From Saccoglossus kowalevskii (lineage: Eukaryota; Hemichordata; Enteropneusta; Harrimaniidae), in assembly GCF_000003605.2 (NCBI RefSeq), contig NW_003126832.1, forward strand, positions 1 through 22,212: a stretch of DNA of 22,212 nucleotides, in the 5' to 3' direction. The notes under the pieces were generated by a model that was not told the origin of the DNA, searched no databases, and saw nothing but the letters and a program-made list of their open reading frames with translations. A program made the position numbers and the translations under genes. Shown piece by piece: positions 12,089 through 21,708 of this stretch. Position 1 is the stretch's first letter. Every line of letters starts with the position of its first letter.

Positions 12089-12798
12089 ACACACTTCCAC
12101 TATGGTTGCTGTAAATACACTATCACTATGGTTGCTTCAAATAGACTACCACTTGGGTTGCTTCAAATACACTACCACTGTGGTTGCTTTAAATACACTA
12201 CCACTATGGTTGCTTCAAATACACTACCACTATGGTTGCTTCAAATACACTACCACTTGGGTTGCTTCAAATACACTATCACTATGGTTGCTTCAAATAC
12301 ACTACCTCTATGGTCGCTTCAAATACACTACCACTATGGTTGCTTCAAATACACTACCACTATGGTTGCTTCAAATACACTACCACTATGGTTGTTTCAA
12401 ATAAACTACCACTATGGTTGCTTCAAATACACTACCACCATGTTTTTTTCAAATACACTATCTCTATGGTTGCTTTAAATGCACTACCACTATGGTTGCT
12501 GTAAATACACTACCACTATGGTTGCTTCAAATACACTACCACTATGGTTGCTGTCAATGCACTACCACTATAGTTGCTTCAAATACACTACCACTATGAT
12601 TGTTTCAAATACACTACCATTATGGTTGCTGTCAATGCACTACCACTATGGTTGCTTCAAATACATGACCACTATGGTTGCTTCAAATACACAACCACTA
12701 TGGTTGCTTCAAATACACTACCACTATAGTTGCTTCAAATACACTACCACTATGGTTGCTTCAAATACATTACCACTATGGTTGCTGTCAATGCACTA
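12089..12798 (+). repeat. Triplicated 710-bp segment, copy 2
   Basis: This is an exact-register partner of 2,911-3,620 at an offset of 9,178 bp. It has ACACACTTCC at 12,089, the seven-T variant monomer at 12,439, and acattacc at 12,767. Divergence between copies is by scattered single substitutions, for example aatgcactacc for aatacactacc near 12,478. To the right of 12,798 the copies part: copy 1 continues with aatgcactaccactatgg and this one with aatgcactatcactatag. Confidence 0.85.
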
Positions 12799-13100
12799 TC
12801 ACTATAGTTGCTTCAAATACACTACCACTATGGTTGCTGTCAATGCACTATCACTATAGTTGCTTCAAATACACTACCACTATGATTGTTTCAAATACAC
12901 TACCATTATGGTTGCTGTCAATGCACTACCACTATGGTTGCTTCAAATACATGACCACTATGGTTGCTTCAAATACACTACCACTATGGTTGTTTCAAAT
13001 AAACTACCACTATGGTTGCTTCAAATACACTACCACCATGTTTTTTTCAAATACACTATCTCTATGGTTGCTTTAAATACACTACCACTATGGTTGCTGT
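12439..13100 (+). repeat. 598-bp (23-monomer) repeat of the seven-T segment
   Basis: The private variant catg plus seven T occurs at 12,439 and again at 13,037, exactly 598 bp (23 units) apart. Both are preceded by the TTTCAAATAAACTACC monomer and followed by CACTATCTCTATGG and CTTTAAAT. Monomers between them come from the GCTGTCAATGCAC / ACATGACC series, so the second occurrence is a partial tandem duplication of the HOR. Confidence 0.75.
12784..12887 (+). repeat. 52-bp dimer, two tandem copies
   Basis: The pair GCTGTCAATGCACTATCAC / CTTCAAATACACTACCAC is present twice in direct succession, starting at 12,784 and 12,836. The gcactatcactatag combination appears only here and near 13,160 in this part of the array. 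This is the smallest clear HOR amplification in the window. Confidence 0.75.
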
Positions 13101-13265
13101 AAAATACCACTACCACTATGGTTGCTCAAATACACTACCACTATGGTTGCTGTCAATGCACTATCACTATAGTTGCTTTCAAAATACAATACCACTATAG
13201 TTGCTTCAAATACACTACCACTATGATTGTTTCAAATACACTACCATTATGGGTTGCTGTCAAAT
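13100..13265 (+). repeat. Dense indel cluster in the satellite
   Basis: Register changes crowd into 165 bp: gctgtaaaataccactacc (+2), gttgctcaaatac (-1), gctttcaaaatac (+2) and tatgggttgctgtcaaatgc (+2). One monomer also has acaatacc in place of acactacc. Nearly all the indels lengthen or shorten a homopolymer run by one. The rest of the array has about one indel per several hundred to thousands of bases. Together with the 11.3-11.4 kb indels, this cluster accounts exactly for the net +4 offset between the TTACTTC markers at 10,053 and 14,399. Confidence 0.8.
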
Positions 13266-13994
13266 GCACTACCACTATGGTTGCTTCAAATACATGATCA
13301 CTATGGTTACTTCAATTACACAACCACTATGGTTGTTTCAAGTACATTACCACTATGGTTGCTTCAAATACACTAGCACTATGGTTGCTGAAAATACACT
13401 ACCACTATGGTTGCTTCAAATACACTACCACTATGGTTGATTCAAATACACTACCACTATGGTTGCTTCAAATAGACTACCACTTGGGTTGCTTCAAATA
13501 CACTACCACTGTGGTTGCTTTAAATACACTACCACTATGGTTGCTTCAAATACACTACCACTATGGTTGCTTCAAATACACTACCACTTGGGTTGCTTCA
13601 AATACACTACCACTGTGTTTACTTCAAATACACTACTACTATGGTCGCTTCAAATACACTACCACTATGGTTGCTTCAAATACACTACCACTATGGTTGT
13701 TTCAAGTACATTACTACTATGGTTGCTTCAAATACACTACCACTATGGTTGTTTCAAATAAACTACCACTATTGTTGCTTCAAATACACTACCACCATGG
13801 TTGCTTCAAATACACTATCTCTATGGTTGCTTTAAATACACTACCACTATGGTTGCTGTAAATACACTACCACTCTGGTTGCTTCAAATACACTACCACT
13901 ATGGTTGCTCTCAATGCACTACCACTATAGTTGCTTCAAATACACTACCACTATGGTTGTTTCAAATACACTACCAATATGGTTTCTTCAAATA

Positions 13995-14530
13995 CATGAC
14001 CCCTATGGTTGCTTCAAATACACAACCACTATTGTTGCTTCAAATACACTATCTCTATGGTTGCTTCAAACACACTTCCACTATGGTTGCTGTAAATACA
14101 CTACCACTATGGTTGCTTCAAATACACTGCCACTATGGTTGCTTCAAATAAACTACCACTGTGGTTGCTGTAAATACACTACCACTATGGTTGCTTCAAA
14201 TACACTACTACTATGGTTGCTGTAAATACACTACCACTATGGTTGCTTCATATAGACTACCACTTGGGTTGCTTCAAATACACTACCACTGTGGTTGCTT
14301 TAAATACACTACCACTATGGTTGCTTCAACTACACTAACACAATGGTTGCTGTAAATGCACTACCATTATGGTTGCTTCAAATACACTACCACTGTAGTT
14401 ACTTCAATTATACTGCCACTATGGTTGCTGTAAATACACTACCACTTAGATTGCTTCAAATACACTACCACTACGGTTGCTTCAAATACACTAGCACTAT
14501 GGTTGCTGAAAATACACTACCACTATGGCT
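13995..14530 (+). repeat. ATGACCCC to TTACTTC module, fourth copy with five extra monomers
   Basis: The copy has catgacccctatgg at 13,995 and the marker TTACTTCAATTATACTGCC at 14,399, spaced 404 bp. The other copies show 274 bp, so this one carries exactly 130 bp or five additional monomers. These lie around 14,110-14,240 and include cactgccactatgg, a caaataaactaccactgtgg monomer and a tactactatgg monomer. The rest follows the usual series. Confidence 0.78.
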
Positions 14531-15492
14531 GCTTCAAATACACTCCCACTATGGTTGCTTCAAATACACTAACGCTATGGTTGCTTCAAATACACTACCA
14601 CTATGGTTGTTTCAAGTACATTACCACTATGGTTGCTTCAAATACACTACCACTATGGTTGTTTCAAATAAACTACCACTATGGTTGCTTCAAATACACT
14701 ACCAATGTGGTTGCTTCAAATACACTACCACCATGGTTTCTTCAAATACACTATCTCTATGGTTGCTTTAAATACACTACCACTATGGTTGCTGTAAATA
14801 CACTACCACTATGGTTGCTTCAAATACACTACCACTATGGTTGCTGTCAATGCACTACCACTATAGTTGCTTCAAATACACTACCACTATAGTTGCTTAA
14901 ATACACTACCACTATGATTGTTTCAAATACACTACCATTATGGTTGCTGTCAATGCACTACCACTATGGTTGCTTCAAATACATGATCACTATGGTTACT
15001 TCAATTACACAACCACTATGGTTGTTTCAAGTACATTACCACTATGGTTGCTTCAAATACACTAGCACTATGGTTGCTGAAAATACACTACCACTATGGT
15101 TTCTTCAAATACACTACCACTATGGTTGATTCAAATACACTACCACTATGGTTGCTTTCAATAAACTACCACTATGGTTGCTTCAAATACACTACCACTA
15201 TGGTTGCTTCAATACACTACCACCATGGTTGCTTCAAATGCACTATCTCAATGGTTGTTTCAAATACACTACCACTATGATTGCTTCAAATACACTACCA
15301 CTATGGTTGCTTCAAATACACTACCACTATGGTTGTTTCAAGTACATTACCACTGTGGTTGCTTCATATACACTAACACTATGGTTGCCTCAAATAAACT
15401 ACCACTGTGGTTGCTTCAAATACACTACCACTTGGGTTGCTTCAAATACACTACCACTATGATTGCATCAAATACACTACCACTATGGTTGC

Positions 15493-16026
15493 TTCAACTA
15501 CACTACCACTATGGTTGCTTCAATTACACTACCACTATGGTTGCTTCAAATACCCTACCACTATGGTTGCTTCAAATACACTACCACTATGGTTGCTTCA
15601 AATACACTACCACTATGGTTGTTGAAATACACTACCACTATGGTTGCTTCAAATACACTACCACTATGGTTGCTTCAACTACACTACCACTATGGTTGCT
15701 TCAAATACACTACCACTATGGTTGCTTCAAATACCCTACCACTATGGTTGCTTCAAATACACTACCACTATGGTTGCTTCAAATACACTACCACTATGGT
15801 TGTTGAAATACACTACCACTATGGTTGCTTCAAATACACTACCACTATGGTTGCTTCAACTACACTACCACTATGGTTTCTTCAAATACACTACCACTAT
15901 GGTTGCTTCAAATACCTTACCACTATGGTTGCTTCAAATACACTACCACTATGGTTGCTTCAAATACACTACCACTATGGTTGTTGAAATACACTACCAC
16001 TATGGTTGCTTCAAATACACTACCAC
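15493..16026 (+). repeat. 181-bp HOR, three tandem copies carrying a 25-bp monomer
   Basis: Three successive copies start at 15,493, 15,674 and 15,855 with TTCAACTACACTACC. Each is seven monomers long minus one base, so the period is 181 bp instead of 182. The missing base lies in the monomer gttgttgaaatacac (15,621, 15,802 and 15,983), which is 25 bp. Each copy also has a TTCAAATACCCTACC-type monomer (taccttacc in the third). Other differences are limited to a few substitutions, such as caattacac in copy 1 and tttcttc in copy 3. The single-base deletion predates the amplification. Confidence 0.9.
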
Positions 16027-17586
16027 TTGGGTTGCTTCAAATACACTACCACTGCGGTTACTTCAAATACACTACTACTATGGTCGCTTCAAATACACTA
16101 CCACTATGGTTGCTTCAAATACACTACCACTATGGTTGTTTCAAGTACATTACCGCTGTGGTTGCTGTAAATACACTACCACTATGGTTGCTTCAAATAC
16201 ACTACTACTATGGTTGCTGTAAATACACTACCACTATGGTTGCTTCATATAGACTACCACTTGGGTTGCTTGAAATACACTACCACTGTGGTTGCTTTAA
16301 ATACACTACCACTATGGTTGCTTCAACTACACTAACACAATGGTTGCTGTAAATACACTACCATTATGGTTGCTTCAAATACACTACCACTGTGGTTACT
16401 TCAATTACACTGCCACTATGGTTGCTGTAAATACACTACCACTTAGATTGCTTCAAATACACTACCACTACGGTTGCTTCAAATACACTTCCACTATGGT
16501 TGCTTCAAATAGACTACCACTTGGGTTGCTTCAAATACACTACCACTGTGGTTGCTTTAAAGACACTACCACTTGGGTTGCTTCAAATACACTACCACTG
16601 TGGTTGCTGTAAATACACTACCACTATGGTTGCTTCAAATACACTCCCACCATGGTTGCTTCAAATGCACTATCTCTATGGTTGCTTCAAATACACTACC
16701 ACTATGGTTGCTGAAAATATACCACCAGTATGGTTGCTTCAAATACACTACCGCTATGGTTGCTTCAAATACACTACCACTATGGTTGCTTCAATACACT
16801 GCCACTATGGTCGCTTCAAATACACTACCACTATGGTTGATTCAAATACACTACCACTATGGTTGCTTCAAATAGACTACCACTTGGGTTGCTTCAAATA
16901 CACTACCACTGTGGTTGCTTTAAATACACTACCACTATGGTTGCTTCAAATACACTACCACTATGGTTGCTTCAAATACACTACCACTTGGGTTGCTTCA
17001 AATACACTACCACTGCGGTTACTTCAAATACACTACTACTATGGTCGCTTCAAATACACTACCACTATGGTTGCTTCAAATACACTACCACTATGGTTGT
17101 TTCAAGTACATTACCACTGTGGTTGCTGTAAATACACTACCACTATGGTTGCTTCAAATACACTACTACTATGGTTGCTGTAAATACACTACCACTATGG
17201 TTGCTTCATATAGACTACCACTTGGGTTGCTTCAAATACACTACCACTGTGGTTGCTTTAAATACACTACCACTATGGTTGCTTCAACTACACTAACACA
17301 ATGGTTGCTGTAAATACACTACCATTATGGTTGCTTCAAATACACTACCACTGTGGTTACTTCAATTACACTGCCACTATGGTTGCTGTAAATACACTAC
17401 CACTTAGATTGCTTCAAATACACTACCACTACGGTTGCTTCAAATACACTACCACTATGGTTGCTTCAAATAGACTACCACTTGGGTTGCTTCAAATACA
17501 CTACCACTGTGGTTGCTTTAAATACACTACCACTTGGGTTGCTTCAAATACACTACCACTGTGGTTGCTGTAAATACACTACCACT
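16020..17586 (+). repeat. 961-bp-spaced duplicated 606-bp block
   Basis: Bases 16,020-16,625 and 16,981-17,586 are colinear at an offset of 961 bp (37 units minus one base). Anchors are actgcggttacttc (16,051 and 17,012), TTACTTCAATTACACTGCC (16,396 and 17,357), and the runs TTAGATTGC and CTTCATATAGAC. The missing base is the cttcaatacac monomer near 16,790, in the 355-bp spacer between the copies. That spacer consists of Domain I monomers (GCTGAAAATATACC at about 16,708 and ACTACCGCTATGG). One copy has taaagacac where the other has taaatacac. Confidence 0.85.
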
Positions 17587-19850
17587 ATGGTTGCCTCAAA
17601 TACACTAACACTGTGGTTGCTTCAAATACATTACCACTTGGGTTGCTTCAAATACACTACCACTATGATTGCTTCAAATACACTACCACTATGGTTGCTT
17701 CAAATACACTAGCACTATGGTTGCTGAAAATACACTACCACTATGGTTGCTTCAAATACACTCCCACTATGGTTTCTTCAAATGCACTATCTCTATGGTT
17801 GCTTCAAATACACTACCACTATGGTTGCTGAAAATACACCACCAGTATGGTTGCTTCAAATACACTACCGCTATGGTTGCTTCAAATACACTACCACTAT
17901 GGTTGCTTCAAATACACTGCCACTATGGTTGTTTCAAATACACTACCACTCTGGTTGCTTCAAATACACTACCACTATGGTTGCTTCAAATAGACTACCA
18001 CTTGGGTTGCTTCAAATACACTACCACTGTGGTTGCTGTAAATACACTACCACTATGGTTGCCTCAAATACACTACCACTGTGGTTGCTTCAAATACACT
18101 ACCACTTGGGTTGCTTCAAATACACTACCACTATGATTGCTTCAAATACACTACCACTATGGTTGCTTCAAATACACTGCCACTATGGTTGTTTCAAATA
18201 CACAACCACTCTGGTTGCTTCAAATACACTACCACTATGGTTGCTTCAAATAGACTACCACTTGGGTTGCTTCAAATACACTACCACTGTGGTTGCTGTA
18301 AATACACTACCACTATGGTTGCCTCAAATACACTAACACTGTGGTTGCATCAAATACACTACCACTTGGGTTGCTTCAAATACACTACCACTATGATTGC
18401 TTCAAATACACTACCACTATGGTTGCTTCAAATACACTAGCACTATGGTTGCTGAAAATACACTACCACTATGGTTGCTTCAAATACACTCCCACTATGG
18501 TTGCTTCAAATGCACTATCTCTATGGTTGCTGAAAATACACTACCACTATGGTTGCTGAAAATACACCACCAGTATGGTTGCTTCAAATACACTACCGCT
18601 ATGGTTGCTTCAAATACACTACCACTATGGTTGCTTCAAATACACTGCCACTATGGTTGTTTCAAATACACAACCACTCTGGTTGCTTCAAATACACTAC
18701 CACTATGGTTGCTTCAAATAGACTACCACTTGGGTTGCTTCAAATACACTACCACTGTGGTTGCTGTAAATACACTACCACTATGGTTGCCTCAAATACA
18801 CTACCACTGTGGTTGCTTCAAATACACTACCACTAGGGTTGCTTCAAATACATTACCACTATGGTTGCTTCATATACACTACCACTATGGTTGTTTCAAA
18901 TAAACTACCACTATGGTTGCTTCAAATACACTACCACCATGGTTGCTTCAAATGCACTATCTCTATGGTTGTTTCAAATACACTACCACTATGATTGCTT
19001 CAAATACACTACCACTATGGTTGCTTCAAATACACTGCCACTATGGTTGTTTCAAATACACAACCACTCTGGTTGCTTCAAATACACTACCACTATGGTT
19101 GCTTCAAATAGACTACCACTTGGGTTGCTTCAAATACACTACCACTGTGGTTGCTGTAAATACACTACCACTATGGTTGCCTCAAATACACTAACACTGT
19201 GGTTGCTTCAAATACACTACCACTTGGGTTGCTTCAAATACACTACCACTATGATTGCTTCAAATACACTACCACTATGGTTGCTTCAAATACACTAGCA
19301 CTATGGTTGCTGAAAATACACTACCACTATGGTTGCTTCAAATACACTCCCACTATGGTTGCTTCAAATGCACTATCTCTATGGTTGCTTCAAATACACT
19401 ACCACTATGGTTGCTGAAAATACACCAACAGTATGATTGCTTCAAATACACTACCGCTATGGTTGCTTCAAATACACCACCACTATGGTTGCTTCAAATA
19501 CACTGCCACTATGGTTGTTTCAAATACACAACCACTCTGGTTGCTTCAAATACACTACCACTATGGTTGCTTCAAATAGACTACCACTTGGGTTGCTTCA
19601 AATACACTACCACTGTGGTTGCTGTAAATACACTACCACTATGGTTGCCTCAAATACACTACCACTGTGGTTGGTTCAAATACACTACCACTTGGGTTGC
19701 TTCAAATACACTACCACTAAGATTGCTTCAAATACACTACCACTATGGTTGCTTCAACTACACTACCACTATGGTTGCTTCAAATACACTACCACTATGG
19801 TTGCTTCAAATACCCTACCACTATGGTTGCTTCAACTACACTAACACAAT
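17540..19850 (+). repeat. Domain I HOR of 728/858 bp (28 and 33 monomers), about three copies
   Basis: Several markers recur at the same pair of offsets: agcactatgg at 17,711, 18,439 and 19,297; ttgctgaaaatacacc at 17,825, 18,553 and 19,411; cctcaaatacactaac at 17,594, 18,322 and 19,180. Spacing is 728 bp, then 858 bp, the difference being exactly five monomers. CACAACCACTCTGG markers (one is CACTACCACTCTGG) at 17,941, 18,201, 18,669, 19,059 and 19,527 divide the unit. An 18-monomer half of 468 bp is constant, and the other half has 10 (260 bp) or 15 (390 bp) monomers. The extra five lie around 18,840-18,990 and match monomers seen near 310-440. Confidence 0.88.
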
Positions 19851-20380
19851 GGTTGCTGTAAATACACTACCATTATGGTTGCTTCAAATACACTACCACT
19901 GTGGTTACTTCAATTACACTGCCACTATGGTTGCTGTAAATACACTACCACTTAGATTGCTTCAAATACACTACCACTACGGTTGCTTCAAATACACTAC
20001 CACTATGGTTGCTTCAAATAGACTACCACTTGGGTTGCTTCAAATACACTACCACTATGGTTGCTTCAAATTCACTACCGCTATGGTTGCGTCAAATAGA
20101 CTACCACTTGGGTTGCTTCAAATACACTACCACTATGGTTGCTTCAAATATCCTACCGCTATGGTTGCGTCAAATACACTACCACTTGGGTTGCTTCAAA
20201 TACACTACCACTGTGGTTGTTTCAAATATACTACCACTATGGTCGCTTCAAATACACTACCACTATGGTTGCTTCAAATACACTACCACTATGGTTGTTT
20301 CAAGTACATTACCACTATGGTTGCTTCATTTACACTACCACTATGGTGGTTTCAAATAAACTACCACTATGGTTGCTTCA
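19090..20380 (+). repeat. Long-range duplicated block, right copy (partner at 580-1,765)
   Basis: This block repeats the variant order of the left end of the window at an offset of 18,510 bp. It is longer by a 78-bp trimer (20,089-20,166) and by one monomer near 20,240-20,290. At about 20,400 it changes to the Domain II series (CACTATCTCTATGG followed by CTTTAAATAC), whereas the left copy continues with Domain I monomers. The switch is a clear breakpoint. Confidence 0.8.
20011..20166 (+). repeat. 78-bp trimer, two tandem copies
   Basis: The trimer AAATAGACTACC / AAATACACTACC / AAATTCACTACCGC occurs at 20,011-20,088 and again at 20,089-20,166. In the second copy the third monomer reads AAATATCCTACCGC and the first begins GCGTC instead of GCTTC. 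The homologous place in the left block (from about 1,499) has only one copy, so the duplication arose after the two blocks separated. Confidence 0.85.
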
Positions 20381-21057
20381 AATACACTACCACCATGGTT
20401 GCTTCAAATACACTATCTCTATGGTTGCTTTAAATACACTACCACTATGGTTGCTGTAAATACACTACCACTCTGGTTGCTACAAATACACTACCACTAT
20501 GGTTGCTGTCAATGCACTACCACTATAGTTGCTTCAAATACACTACCTCTATGGTCGCTTCAAATACACTACCACTATGGTTGCTTCAAATACACTACCA
20601 CTATGGTTGCTTCAAATACACTACCACTATGGTTGTTTCAAATAAACTACCACTATGGTTGCTTCAAATACACTGCCACCATGGTTTCTTCAAATACACT
20701 ATCTCTATGGTTGCTTTAAATACACTACCACTATGGTTGCTGTAAATACACTACCACTATGGTTGCTTCAAATACACTACCACTATGGTTGCTGTCAATG
20801 CACTACCACTATGGTTGCTTCAAATACATGACCACTATGGTTGCTTCAAATACACAACCACTATGGTTGCTTCAAATACACTACCACTATAGTTGCTTCA
20901 AATACACTACCACTATGGTTGCTTCAAATACACTACCACTATGGTTGCTGTCAATGCACTACCACTATGGTTGCTTCAAATACATGACCACTATGGTTGC
21001 TTCAAATACACAACAACTATGGTTGCTTCAAATACACTATCTCTATGGTTGCTTCAA

Positions 21058-21470
21058 ACACACTTCCACTATGGTTGCTGTAAATACACTATCACTATGG
21101 TTGCTTCAAATAGACTACCACTTGGGTTGCTTCAAATACACTACCACTGTGGTTGCTTTAAATACACTACCACTATGGTTGCTTCAAATACACTACCACT
21201 ATGGTTGCTTCAAATACACTACCACTTGGGTTGCTTCAAATACACTATCACTATGGTTGCTTCAATACACTACCTCTATGGTCGCTTCAAATACACTACC
21301 ACTATGGGTTGCTTCAAAATACACTACCACTATGGTTGCTTCAAATACACTACCACTATGGTTGTTTCAAATAAACTACCACTATGGTTGCTTCAATACA
21401 CTACCACCATGTTTTTTTTCAATACACTATCTCTATGGTTGCTTTAAATGCACTACCACTTAGGTTGCTC
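21058..21470 (+). repeat. Triplicated segment, copy 3, with many indels
   Basis: ACACACTTCC (21,058) and the T-run monomer (21,408) keep the 350-bp spacing of the other two copies. Between and after them there are several compensating indels: cttcaatacac near 21,264, atgggttgcttcaaaatac near 21,305, cttcaatacac near 21,393, a run of eight T followed by caatac near 21,412, and cttaggttgctcaaatac near 21,460. Copies 1 and 2 have none of these. The offset from copy 2 is 8,969 bp (345 units minus one). Confidence 0.82.
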
Positions 21471-21708
21471 AAATACACTATCACTATGGTTGCTTCAAAT
21501 ACACTACCTCTATGGTCGCTTCAAATACACTACCACTATGGTTGCTTCAAATACACTACCACTATGGTTGCTTCAAATACACTACCACTATGGTTGTTTC
21601 AAATAAACTACCACTATGGTTGCTTCAAATACACTACCACCATGGTTTTTTCAAATACACTATCTCTATGGCTGCTTTAAATACACTACCACTATGGTTG
21701 CTTCAAAT
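21243..21708 (+). repeat. 234-bp (9-monomer) local tandem duplication
   Basis: The run CACTATCACTATGG, CACTACCTCTATGGTCGC, several consensus monomers, TTTCAAATAAACTACC, and the catg plus T-rich monomer is present twice in tandem. The starts are 21,243 and 21,476; the T-rich catg anchors are 21,408 and 21,641. Offset is 233 bp, nine units minus the base missing in gttgctcaaatac. The first copy has most of the indels of this region. The second is in perfect register and has catggttttttc, not the longer T run. Confidence 0.8.

Noticed and set aside
11193..12404. Longest forward open frame, about 403 codons, with further frames of 200-390 codons at 19,255-20,433, 823-1,836 and elsewhere.
   Set aside because: They are translations of the 26-bp unit in overlapping frames and give the same rotated 26-residue repeat. 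They start and stop wherever a variant monomer creates ATG or a stop. No domain, signal peptide, splice signal or unique sequence supports a gene.
11193..12404. A Cys/His-rich zinc-finger-like repeat protein, suggested by the regular spacing of H, Y, C and K in the translated repeat.
   Set aside because: The residues recur only once per 26 with no C-x2-C/H-x3-H pattern, and recurring variants interrupt every frame with stops. The periodicity is a consequence of the DNA repeat.
15493..16026. A nucleosome-phased centromere unit based on the 181-bp period.
   Set aside because: The period is seven monomers minus one base and is confined to three copies. The dominant period remains 26 bp and other HOR lengths bear no relation to nucleosome spacing. 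Kept only as a remark.
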